Shown: piece by piece, positions 17,524 through 25,796 of the stretch | Layout: every line of letters starts with the position of its first letter | Numbering within the stretch: position 1 is the stretch's first letter | NCBI GenBank assembly: GCA_963752915.1 | Contig: CAVVZZ010000011.1 | Location: 744,001 to 808,000 of the forward strand | Origin: DATJPR01 sp963752915 | GTDB taxonomy: Bacteria; Bacteroidota; Ignavibacteria; UBA10030; UBA6906 | Length of the DNA: 64,000 nucleotides | Direction of reading: 5' to 3' | Notes under the pieces: model-generated | The model's input: only the letters and a program-made list of their open reading frames with translations | The model's database searches: none | What the model was told of the DNA's origin: nothing | Made by a program: the position numbers and the translations under genes

Positions 17524-19600
17524 TCACTTCAAAAGAACAATTGGCCGAACTCCAAAATATCCCCCTGCAATCAATCGACACAGATAGACGCCGGAAGGGA
17601 ATCCTTTTGCGTCGAATCGAACGTCATGCTCATCAGCGTTCTTTACGCCATCGTCAATCCTGGCCACCATCTGACCCAGGGTATTGAAGACCTCCATCCT
17701 CACTCGCGTACGTTCTGGCAGCGTGTAGCGGATTGTTGTCGTTGGATTAAAAGGATTGGGGAAATTCTGAAGTAGTTCTGGCGAGGCCGGCGTTGAGTAC
17801 ACTCTCTCATTGATCGAACTAACGTTTCCCCCGGAAATAGTTTTGAGGATCCCATTGCCCCCAACTGCTGCAAATCCTACCCCCCCTTTGACCATCTTGA
17901 TTTTGAGAATCGCACCATGGGTTGGGGTACGTTGTCCTGTCCAGCTGCTCCCTCCATCAGTCGTGTGTAGTATCTGTCCTGGGAAGCCGGAAATCCAACC
18001 TGTGTTCTCGTCAATAAACAACACATCGGTCAGCGTTCCGCGAGGGCAGTTTTGATCCGAACATTGGAACCAACTCGCCCCTGCATCTATTGACCGGACC
18101 ACGACATCACCTACACTCCACCCATTCGTCGAGTCTTGAAAAGTGACCGCGCGATTCGTTCACTGACCCTCCGCAAACCCATCCTTCGAACTGATTCTTG
18201 AAATAGATGGAATTAATGTCGTCCCCGTTGGCGATCGTTGAAGTGGACCAGTTCAGCCCTCCGTCCGTAGTCGAGAGAACCACACCGGCGCCTCCACACC
18301 AGCCGTGATCGTGGTTGACGAACGTAACAGTCTTCAAGTTGGCACTGCCTACAATTCTTGAGATCCACAAATCGCCGCCGTTTGTTGAGGTAACTATTGA
18401 TCCTTGACCTCCAACTGCCCAGCCAGTGAGGGAATCAGTGAACGCGATGTCCCTCAACCATTGTGGAAAGTGAACCACCTTTTTGCTCCAGGAAGTGCCT
18501 CGATCAGTTGACACGAGCAATTCGCCACCCGAAAGGTTGGATCCACCTGCCGCCCAGATTTCATTCTGAGACCTCAGGGCTATTCCTGACACGACGACTG
18601 AGGTAACTTTGCTGCAGAGATTTGCCCAACTTGCCCCGCCGTCGGTAGTTCGGAAGAGAGAGCCAAATCCCGCCGCGTTGAACCCTAAAGTCGGTGAAAG
18701 CATTTGGCCGTTGCCAAAACTCAATGTATCGATTGACCGCGCCCAGGTCATTCCGCTGTCAACAGACGAGTACTGGCCCGACCCCCCCCAAGCAAAACCA
18801 TGACCTGGATCCACAAACGTCACCGAGGACAAAGTAATGACGCTGCTCGTCTTCGACTCCCACGATCTCCCCCCGTCTGTGGTGGCAAGCAGCCCTTCAT
18901 GGGGTTCCGCAAGCCAACCATTGAGAGTGTCTCGGAAATAGATACCGCAGAATTGCCCTGATTGATCTCCGCGTTTGTCCCATGTGTCACCGCCGTTTGA
19001 TGTCGCGTAGAAAGCATTGCCAACAACGAAGCCAGTATTCGAATTGAGGAAAAACGTGGCGCCGAGATAGTTGTAATTTACTCGTCGCTTGACCCATGTT
19101 CTCCCACCATCTGTTGTCTTCAAGATCATATTGTTCTGGCTGGCTGAGAAGCCTGTGTCTCGGCCAAAGAACTGCAGAGAGATTAAGGGAAGTCCGTCCG
19201 GCGGTGTTGTTCCTCGAACCCATGACTTCCCACTGTTTGTCGTACGGAAGATAACTCCGTTTGTGTTACCGCCAGCCACCCAACCGTATTGATTGTCAAC
19301 AAATGTCACTGTTGCGATATACGCTCTCTCGCCCAAATCCTGGGGGTCCCATGTCCTCCCGCCATCAGACGTATGGAAAATAAATCCCGACGATCCACTC
19401 ACCAACCAGCCATTCGATGTGTCGACAAAACACACCGATTGGCAGTAGTCACCAGATGGGGTTGGAGTCGACCACTGCCAGCCTTGCGCTGCTGCCTGTT
19501 CATACACCATAATACCCAAGAGTAGCACTTTAACTAGCGCCAGAAGTGTTTCCAGGAGATGTTCCAATCTTAGTTGAAGTTCGGTCTTGAAAAAAGACAT
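17524..19600 (-). CDS. T9SS-exported YCF48-like repeat protein, one frameshift, 5' end next to an IS
   Basis: Two overlapping frames form one protein of about 690 residues. The first (to about 18165) has a hydrophobic export segment (VKVLLLGIMVYEQAAAQ) and YCF48/Asp-box repeats of the type DTSNGWLVSG and HTSDGGRTW. Near 18165 the frame shifts; the second frame continues with DSTNGWSVGD, HTTDGGSSW and a sorting domain from LQNFPNPFNPTTTIRY to GVRPIVLLK. The first ATG, at 19600, abuts the left end of the IS256-type element and has no ribosome site. The true start may be a later GTG or TTG before the signal peptide, or the native 5' end may have been lost. Such repeats are usually structural, and no enzyme motif was seen. 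Confidence 0.7.
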
Positions 19601-19601
19601 G

Positions 19602-20698
19602 GCGAGTAGTACTCTGAAGGTGACGACTGGAATCGTTCACCAACAAGAGAGGACTATCGCCATGCGTACGACCAAAGTAGTCAAAGAGAAGGATGTTCTC
19701 AAGGATCACGCCCGAATTTTGAAAGGCCTGGAAGACCGCGTCAAAGGGATCGTGGTGGATGTTCTGTCGGGAATCGAGAGAAATCTGTCCAACGAACTCC
19801 ACGGTATCGCCCTGGAAGTGATGAAGGCCGTCATGGAGTTCGAGATCCTGGAGGTGGCAGGTCCCAAGGGGCAGCACCTGCCGGATCGCCGCTTCACGCG
19901 CGGTGGGCATAATCCGGGGTCGGTCGTGATCGACGGCGTGAAGGCGCCGTGTGCGGTGCCGCGTGTCGTCGAGGTGGAGAGCACCAAGGCGCATTCCCTG
20001 GCGAGCTACAGACTCTTTCACAAGGCCGGCGAAGCTGTTGGCAAGGCCTACCGAGCCTTGATCAATGGCTTGAGTACACGGACCTTCGCCGAGGGTGTCT
20101 CGAGTTTTGTCGAAGGCTACGGGTTGAGTGCGGCAACGATCAGCCTGCCCGACGGTCAGGCGGGCCGCCACATGATCGCGGCAACGGCCAAGAAGGTCGA
20201 GGAACTCTTTACCCGATCGCTGGCCGAGATTGATCTGGCCGTGCTGATGATCGATGGGATTGCCGTCGGGGATCATACGGTGGTGATTGCTTTAGGCATT
20301 GACAGACAAGGAGTTAAGCATATCCTCGGGCTCCGCCAGGGAGCGACCGAAAACACCGAAGTGGTCAAAGGCCTTCTGGAAGGTCTGGAGGATACGCTCA
20401 CCGTCCAACGGATGCATCTCCCTCTGGAGCTGCGGCGTTCGCTTCGGAACACGAATATCATCGAGTCCACCAACAACGCTGTCCGCCATCGCAGCCGCAA
20501 CGTCAAACGCTGGCGCGGTGGAATGCATGTCGAGCGCTGGGTGGCAGCAAGTCTTTTGGAAACAGAGAAGAAGTTCCGTCGGATCAAAGGATGCAACCAC
20601 ATGCAGCTCTTGATCGCTGCCGTGGATGCGTTCAGGAAACAGAAAGCTCAAGTCGCCTAACTCGTACTCCTGGTCAACGCCTTTGGGGTACTACTCCC
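19602..20698 (+). mobile_element. IS256-family element with internal deletion
   Basis: An imperfect inverted repeat bounds the element: GCGAGTAGTACTC at 19602 on the left matches the reverse complement of the right end (GGGAGTAGTACCCC, ending at 20698), and similarity continues for about 25 bases inwards. Inside lies one transposase gene. At about 1.1 kb it is shorter than typical IS256 elements (about 1.3-1.4 kb), because the gene lacks an internal segment. I saw no clear target duplication at the ends. Confidence 0.75.
19662..20660 (+). CDS. IS256-family (mutator-type) transposase, internally deleted
   Basis: The product (332 aa from ATG 19662, AGAGAGGA upstream) shows the conserved N-terminal half of IS256 transposases, including DRRFTRGGHNPG, a long helix with TFAEGVSSFVEGYG, and LAVLMIDGIAVGDH with the first catalytic Asp. 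The C-terminal half has RSLRNTNIIESTNN with the catalytic Glu. Between KGLLEGL and EDTLTVQRM (around 20380-20393) roughly 80-100 residues usual in the family are missing, including the segment with the second Asp and the CQVHKxRN motif. The reading frame stays open, so the protein may be made but should be inactive. It could act as a dominant-negative or be moved in trans. Confidence 0.85.
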   Translation: MRTTKVVKEKDVLKDHARILKGLEDRVKGIVVDVLSGIERNLSNELHGIALEVMKAVMEFEILEVAGPKGQHLPDRRFTRGGHNPGSVVIDGVKAPCAVPRVVEVESTKAHSLASYRLFHKAGEAVGKAYRALINGLSTRTFAEGVSSFVEGYGLSAATISLPDGQAGRHMIAATAKKVEELFTRSLAEIDLAVLMIDGIAVGDHTVVIALGIDRQGVKHILGLRQGATENTEVVKGLLEGLEDTLTVQRMHLPLELRRSLRNTNIIESTNNAVRHRSRNVKRWRGGMHVERWVAASLLETEKKFRRIKGCNHMQLLIAAVDAFRKQKAQVA

Positions 20699-20861
20699 AA
20701 AATCAACTAGGAATGGAACTACTCCCCCTGCAATTCGTCGCGCTTCGTAACATTTCGGTGAGTTCAAGCACATCCGTCCCCTTCAATCGGTCAACCTGAG
20801 GGACTGGATCGAGCGCCTCATCGCACCCTTGTCTGCCTGCATGGCTGAACGCTCCTCTGTG

Positions 20862-21605
20862 TCATGAGGTGCGCATCGGGCGATATACAATACTGCGGTT
20901 TGAGCGAATTGCACGCATGTGATCCGACGAGGGTGCCATTGAGTGCGGGTGCCCCTCATTAACCTGTAACAGGCGGGGTTCTTCATGCACATGCCTTGCG
21001 ATCTGCAGCCGGCTGTGCAGTCCCCGTTTCTCGAGGATGTTATGAACATGACTCTTCACCGTGTACGTCGCAACGTTGATCTGCAGGGCGATCTCCTTGT
21101 TGCTCAGACCGTCGGCAATCAGATCGCTGATTTCACGTTCGCGTTTCGTCATCCGCACCGAATCAGGTGGCACCCCTCTCCCGTTTCCGGGCGCATGATC
21201 AACGACATAGGAAAGCAGCGAGCGTGCCAGGGTGGACGGCAGCACGAGAGCCCCCTGCGCCACCGAACGTATCGTCGATAGAACTTCAGCGGATGCCGCC
21301 TCCTTCAATATGAACCCCGATGCACCCGACCGGACACACGTGACGATATCCGATTGCTCAGGGACCAATCCCATTCCAATCACCCTGAGGTTCGAGGCGT
21401 GCCTCGCAAGCGTGGCCACCCTCAGGAAACCAGTCACATTGACCAGGATCACCTCGGCTCTCATCGTGCGTGCCATCTGCAGAGTGTCTTTATAATCGCC
21501 CGAGGCTCCCACAACCTTCATGTCTGCATGCTGATTCAGCATGGCGGAGACACATTCACGCAACAGACAGTTCTCTTCAATCAACAAGATCCGGATCTTC
21601 CTCAT
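20862..21605 (-). CDS. NarL/LuxR-type regulator with a degenerate receiver domain
   Basis: This 247-residue protein has a receiver-like domain (about residues 1-120) and a GerE/LuxR helix-turn-helix (MTKREREISDLIADG to VKSHVHNILEKRGL, about 155-215). The usual phosphate-accepting Asp is Asn56 in VILVNVTGF, and the acidic pair is Glu10-Glu11 in LLIEENCLL. A Lys in FILKEA is retained. It therefore probably works without normal phosphorylation, for example by ligand binding or dimerisation. Start ATG 21605 has GGAGGAAAT upstream. It sits beside a second two-component system but is separated from it by the PRC-type gene. Confidence 0.8.
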   Translation of the reverse strand: MRKIRILLIEENCLLRECVSAMLNQHADMKVVGASGDYKDTLQMARTMRAEVILVNVTGFLRVATLARHASNLRVIGMGLVPEQSDIVTCVRSGASGFILKEAASAEVLSTIRSVAQGALVLPSTLARSLLSYVVDHAPGNGRGVPPDSVRMTKREREISDLIADGLSNKEIALQINVATYTVKSHVHNILEKRGLHSRLQIARHVHEEPRLLQVNEGHPHSMAPSSDHMRAIRSNRSIVYRPMRTS

Positions 21606-21731
21606 TGGTATTTCCTCCCGAAATTGAGTCATCAATCCCATCCGTTGCATACACTCAGGACAGGTGAACGATATCGCCACTGTGGAACAACGGAAACAAG
21701 GGTGGCAGATAAGCCTTCATATGCCGGCTAA

Positions 21732-22130
21732 TCAGAAGTCGCCCTTGAGATGTTCTCTGCCATTCCCACCCAGTTTTTGTTTATACTTGGGATCGTTGAT
21801 GAGCTGCTTGATCGAGTGGGCTGTTCCCTCAACGGTATGTGTGAGGACTCCCGAATACCTGTGTGTACTCTGGAGCGGGATATCGCCGGCGGCAGATGCC
21901 ATCGTCAGTTTGGAATTCCAGAGGGCGTCAGAAACTGCAAGCCCGGAGTCTTCTTTCAGTGAATTCTGAAGAACGACAGTGGAGCCGTGCTGAAGCCGGC
22001 TTCCCAATTTGACGTCCACGTGCTTCATTGCCCCCGTGTTGTCGTCGAATCGGATCTTATGAACAGTTCCGATTTCTCGATCCGTCGTTTCGACACCATC
22101 GCCGCAGAACGATGCTCCTGGCCTCGGCAT
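21732..22130 (-). CDS. Chimeric ORF: PRC-barrel-like N-terminus fused to the tail of a GT4 glycosyltransferase
   Basis: The start at ATG 22130 has a strong ribosome site (AGAGAGGAG). The first 45-50 residues (REIGTVHKIRFDDNTGAMKHV...) look like a PRC-barrel/DUF2171 segment. From about residue 50 the sequence changes to TVVLQNSLKEDSGLAVSDALW, then MASAAGDIPLQ, then THTVEGTAHSIKQLINDP and LGGNGREHLKGDF. This is the C-terminal nucleotide-sugar-binding block of GT4 enzymes of the trehalose synthase (TreT) kind. The expected Gly-Phe of EGFGL is altered to Asp-Ser, and the protein stops where TreT would continue. I read this as a fusion of a small gene with a decayed TreT end. Catalysis is unlikely. 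Confidence 0.6.
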   Translation of the reverse strand: MPRPGASFCGDGVETTDREIGTVHKIRFDDNTGAMKHVDVKLGSRLQHGSTVVLQNSLKEDSGLAVSDALWNSKLTMASAAGDIPLQSTHRYSGVLTHTVEGTAHSIKQLINDPKYKQKLGGNGREHLKGDF

Positions 22131-22296
22131 TGTCGCTCCTCTCTCGGTTGAACATGATCGTACCCGATGCAACGCGATGTACGTTAGCTTCCTGTGAGCG
22201 GAATAACAATCGGACTAAGAGCGTAAAATGTCGGATAGGGTAAACGTTGGATGGAACTATGGAGGGTACTCTAGGGTAGAAGGGAGGGAGGAACCG

Positions 22297-22974
22297 TCAC
22301 TTCTTCAGGGTTACCAGGCCCGTCTCGATCGCAAACCGGACCAACGCGGCAGTGTCGTGCATGTCCAGTTTCTGCATGAGATTGGTGCGATGGGTGTTCA
22401 CTGTTCGCACGCTGAGAAAGAGGCTCTCGGCAATCTGACGATTGGTATTACCGTTCGCAATATGTTGCAGCACCTCCGTCTCGCGCATCGTCAATTTGTT
22501 CAATGGCTTCGCAAGTCCCTGTTTGGGGTCGGGCTCCTGCCCGCGTGGACGTTTGCTGAAGCCGTCTATCAGGACATTTGTAACCCCGGGGCTCAGGAAT
22601 TTCTCTCCGGAGATCGCAGTCTTGATGGCCGCAAGGATCTCATTCTTTCCAGCACTTTTCAACACATAGCCGTCGGCGCCTGCGCGGAGGATTTCAAAGA
22701 CGTACTCTTCGGTCTCATGCACTGTCAGAATGACTATCTTGATTTCGGGGTTTTGCTTTTTTATGATCGCAGTTGCTTCCATGCCGTTAACCTTTGGCAT
22801 CGAGATATCCATAATCACAACGTCGGGTTTGTACTTGCTTGCATACTCAACCGCCATTTCTCCGTCCTGCGCCTCGGCAACAACAGCGTATTCGGGGGAC
22901 TTTCTAAGAATCAGGCGAATCCCATCACGAACAACAGCATGATCGTCAGCTATAAGAAGCCGTGTCTTTTTCAT
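22297..22974 (-). CDS. NarL/FixJ-family response regulator
   Basis: A complete 225-residue regulator. The receiver domain has the acidic pair Asp10-Asp11 (LLIADDHAVVRDG), the phosphate-accepting Asp56 in VVIMDISMP, Thr in LTVHE and Lys in YVLKSAGK. The DNA-binding domain has LTMRETEVLQHIANGNTN and VRTVNTHRTNLMQKL. ATG 22974 overlaps the end of the kinase gene by 29 bases, so translation is probably coupled. A TTG 12 bases upstream is possible but unneeded. It is almost certainly the partner of the HisKA_3-type kinase upstream and would act as a transcription factor after phosphorylation. Confidence 0.88.
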   Translation of the reverse strand: MKKTRLLIADDHAVVRDGIRLILRKSPEYAVVAEAQDGEMAVEYASKYKPDVVIMDISMPKVNGMEATAIIKKQNPEIKIVILTVHETEEYVFEILRAGADGYVLKSAGKNEILAAIKTAISGEKFLSPGVTNVLIDGFSKRPRGQEPDPKQGLAKPLNKLTMRETEVLQHIANGNTNRQIAESLFLSVRTVNTHRTNLMQKLDMHDTAALVRFAIETGLVTLKK

Positions 22975-25180
22975 GTCTCGTCCCAAGGATGATTGGCATT
23001 GTCACTGTGATGATTGTCCCCTTCCGGGTGGAATCGATGGCAAGACAACCATCGAGCAAGCCTGCCCTTTCCCGCATGCTGATCAGGCCGAGGCCATGAA
23101 GTCCATCCGTTCGCGGGCCGATTTCGCCGGCGAGTCCTTTCCCATTGTCGCCGATGCGGAGCATGACCTTTTCGTCTTCTTTCCAAATTCCCACCGTCAC
23201 CCGCGACGCTTCAGCATGCCTGGCGATATTCGAGAGGGCCTCCTGTGCAATGCGGTAGAGAGCAATTTCAAGCTGTGGCTCCAATTTCAAACGACCCGGT
23301 TCGTTTATCTCCAGCTCGACGTGAATCTTGTGCATCTTCTCAAATTCCCTGGCAAGCAATCCAATGGCGCTGACGAGTCCGAAATCATCCAGGACCACCG
23401 GACGGAGGTTAGCAGCCATGCGGCGGACTTCAACGATCAGTTCCTCGCATTGCTTATTGAACCCCAGGAGCTTTCGGCGCAGTGTCCTGTCTTTGGCGGG
23501 AATGTCGTCAGCAATCACTTCCACATTCATCTTCATGCCAGTGAGCTTCTGGCACAAATCGTCATGGAGGTCACGTGAGATCCGCTGGCGCTCATCTTCC
23601 TGGGCGTGTTGGACGGACTGAATGTAACGACGGAGGTCCATCGAGCGTTGTCGTTCAGCTGCCAGGAGGCGGGACCGTAGACGTTTCTGTTCCGTAATAT
23701 CCCGAATCGCGCTTGTGACGAGTACCCCCTCCTCTGTTTCGAGCGGGCTTAGTGAGACCTCGACAGGGAACTCGGTGTTGTTCTTGCGTAAGCCATACAG
23801 TTCAGAGCTTTCCTCCGGCTGCACCGGGGCGGGCTTCAGGAAGTAGTTCGAGATTGGTCGAAGCCGCTCCGGCACCAACATCTCAGTGTGCTGACCCAAC
23901 AACTCTGAACGGGAATATCCAAAGAGAAGTTCCGTCTGCGCATTGACGAGCACGATGCGTCCGTCCTGCCGCGCGATAATCATTGCATCGGGAGCACATT
24001 CAAGAAGATTTCTGAACTTTTCCTCGGCGCGTTTCCGCTCGGTCACATCCATGGACACGCCGAGGAGTCTGATCACCGTGCCGTTTTCATCCGTCACCAC
24101 CCTGCCCTGACTATGCAGAATGCGCATGACCCCGTCGGCACGAATAACGCTCTCCTCAAAATCGAACGGTTTGTGCGTCCGGATCGCTTCCTGAAAAATG
24201 GCTGGCCGAATCCGACGATCCACCGAGTGCAAGAGCCCAAGAAATGACTCCATCGTATTGCCGAATTGATCCCGACGCACACCGAGGATTTTGAAGAGTT
24301 CGTCCGACCAGGTTACTTCGCGTGTCTGCAAATCCCACTCCCAGCTTCCAAGCCGCGCAATCTGCTGCGAGGCGGAGAGCAGGAGATCACGTTTCCGCAG
24401 TTCCTTGTTCGCCATGTCAAGGTCAGCGGTGCGCTCTGTCACCCTTCTCTCCAACTCGTCGTGCGCCTTTTGAAGTCTGTCACTCGCCTCTTGAATCTGA
24501 TCCAACATTCGATTGACTGCATCAGTCAGGAACCCGGTTTCATCTTCGGCCAGCTTGTTCGCACGAATGGAGTAGTCATTTCTTTCCGAGACCTGTTGGG
24601 CTGTCCCGGCGAGGCTGAGTATCGGCTTCGAGATAGCTCTTTCCACGATGGTAGCGACACCATAGGCCACGGCGAGTGATCCAAGCAGGACCAGTAATCC
24701 AATCTCGATGTAGGATCGGAAATGGGCCGCTCGCTCCAGAAGGTCAGTGGCTATGTAGATTGTCCCTAACTGCTTTCCATTCAATGTGATCGGTTGGCTC
24801 AGAACCAGAGCATCATCTTCAAACCATATCCCTTCACGGGGTGGCGCAGGCGGAATTGACCCCTGCGCGCCTTCGCGCACGTAGTTCGCAAATGGCTTCC
24901 CGGATTGATCGTACACTGCTGCCGCAAGGACGTGAGAATCCTTCGAGAGCGATTTGAGAACCTGGGCAGCATCCAATGAACTGCGAAAGGCCAGCGCAGC
25001 ATCGATGTTTTCGGAGATGACTGCCGCTTTTGTCGTGAGGTTTGCAAGGAGAATTTTGTTATACGTTATCCGCTCGTAAACAGAAGAACCAACATATACC
25101 AACACCACCGCCAGGAGTGTAGTGGCAAGAATTGCCATCTTCAGTTTTGTTCGAATGGATGAACGTTTGAAGTGTGTCAT
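22946..25180 (-). CDS. Membrane-bound PAS-HisKA_3 sensor histidine kinase
   Basis: The 744-residue protein has a first membrane helix (about 14-34), an extracytoplasmic sensor of the CHASE8 kind (about 36-155), a second helix (158-178) and HAMP (about 180-235). A coiled coil follows, then two PAS domains (about 270-385 and 386-500). The HisKA_3 dimerisation domain has His539 in RISRDLHDDL, and the ATPase domain has its N-box at NIARHA (651-656) and DNGKG at 678-682. This is the NarX/DegS/LiaS type. The upstream YfiR-like gene ends 13 bases before ATG 25180 and the regulator overlaps the 3' end, so the cluster is probably one operon. The YfiR-like partner may control the CHASE8 sensor; this is inference from known YfiR-YfiN pairs. 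Confidence 0.88.
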   Translation of the reverse strand: MTHFKRSSIRTKLKMAILATTLLAVVLVYVGSSVYERITYNKILLANLTTKAAVISENIDAALAFRSSLDAAQVLKSLSKDSHVLAAAVYDQSGKPFANYVREGAQGSIPPAPPREGIWFEDDALVLSQPITLNGKQLGTIYIATDLLERAAHFRSYIEIGLLVLLGSLAVAYGVATIVERAISKPILSLAGTAQQVSERNDYSIRANKLAEDETGFLTDAVNRMLDQIQEASDRLQKAHDELERRVTERTADLDMANKELRKRDLLLSASQQIARLGSWEWDLQTREVTWSDELFKILGVRRDQFGNTMESFLGLLHSVDRRIRPAIFQEAIRTHKPFDFEESVIRADGVMRILHSQGRVVTDENGTVIRLLGVSMDVTERKRAEEKFRNLLECAPDAMIIARQDGRIVLVNAQTELLFGYSRSELLGQHTEMLVPERLRPISNYFLKPAPVQPEESSELYGLRKNNTEFPVEVSLSPLETEEGVLVTSAIRDITEQKRLRSRLLAAERQRSMDLRRYIQSVQHAQEDERQRISRDLHDDLCQKLTGMKMNVEVIADDIPAKDRTLRRKLLGFNKQCEELIVEVRRMAANLRPVVLDDFGLVSAIGLLAREFEKMHKIHVELEINEPGRLKLEPQLEIALYRIAQEALSNIARHAEASRVTVGIWKEDEKVMLRIGDNGKGLAGEIGPRTDGLHGLGLISMRERAGLLDGCLAIDSTRKGTIITVTMPIILGTRHEKDTASYS

Positions 25181-25193
25181 ATGCTCCTGACCC

Positions 25194-25781
25194 CTACAAT
25201 GGGTTGATGATCTTCGCGAGGCGAATCAACTTGGAACTCATCTTCAGACGAGCTTCCTTCACCGATTTCATATTGATCTCAAATCGTAATTTGTTGTTTT
25301 CCACGTACAAACGGATGCAACCTCCAAGATAGTTAAAACCGCTGATCTCGCTGACGGTCAATGTGGGAGACCCTTGTACCGCGTTGAGAATGGTTTGACA
25401 ACTATCCTTCTCTGTCAGGCCGATAAACAGAGCCTGACATTTTGTTATCTCATCCCGCGTTCGAAATCGGACGACATTGATCGGATGCTCTCCGACTTTT
25501 TCCGCCTTGACCGCTTCGTCCAGGGCCGTTCCCATCGGGTCGTTTCCTACGACACCAAGTATAATCGGCGCCCTCGCGTCTGTAAATACCGAATCCGGCC
25601 ATTCAGTGAATTGCAGAAAATTGAACAGGTACACAGCCTTCAGTCTGTTCTCCAATTCATTCTGAGATTGCCCATAGGCAGTCGCCACGCTCAAGATCAT
25701 CAGGGCGACGAACCATCGCACGATTCTTCGCCCTTGGGCGGAGATGTCCGCTGCCACTATGCTACGAGAATGGGCTTTCAC
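25194..25781 (-). CDS. YfiR-like periplasmic protein (DUF4154)
   Basis: This 195-residue protein begins with an N-terminal stretch and a signal peptide (VRWFVALMILSVATAYGQ). The YfiR/DUF4154 domain follows: LENRLKAVYLFNFLQFTEWP, then IILGVVGNDPMG, HPINVVRFRTRDEI, LFIGLTEKD, TVSEISGF and a final FEINMKSVKEARLKMSSKL with IRLAKI. In Pseudomonas YfiR is a periplasmic repressor of the diguanylate cyclase YfiN. Here the neighbour is a histidine kinase, so a similar inhibitory role on the kinase sensor is plausible. The start may be GTG 25781 or GTG 25721, directly at the signal peptide. It lies between the TonB receptor and the kinase in an apparent operon. Confidence 0.8.
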   Translation of the reverse strand: MKAHSRSIVAADISAQGRRIVRWFVALMILSVATAYGQSQNELENRLKAVYLFNFLQFTEWPDSVFTDARAPIILGVVGNDPMGTALDEAVKAEKVGEHPINVVRFRTRDEITKCQALFIGLTEKDSCQTILNAVQGSPTLTVSEISGFNYLGGCIRLYVENNKLRFEINMKSVKEARLKMSSKLIRLAKIINPL

Positions 25782-25796
25782 AGTGTGCCTGTTGTT

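Noticed and set aside
19530..20276. Minus-strand open frame of 248 codons over the IS256 gene
   Set aside because: Shadow of the clear transposase frame; His- and Asp-rich with no family likeness.
20760..20860. Plus-strand phrase VNLRDWIERLIAPLSAC that looks transposase-like
   Set aside because: Too short and without flanking repeats to assign; could be chance.
22228..22992. Plus-strand open frame of 254 codons
   Set aside because: Antisense to the response regulator, which has all family residues.
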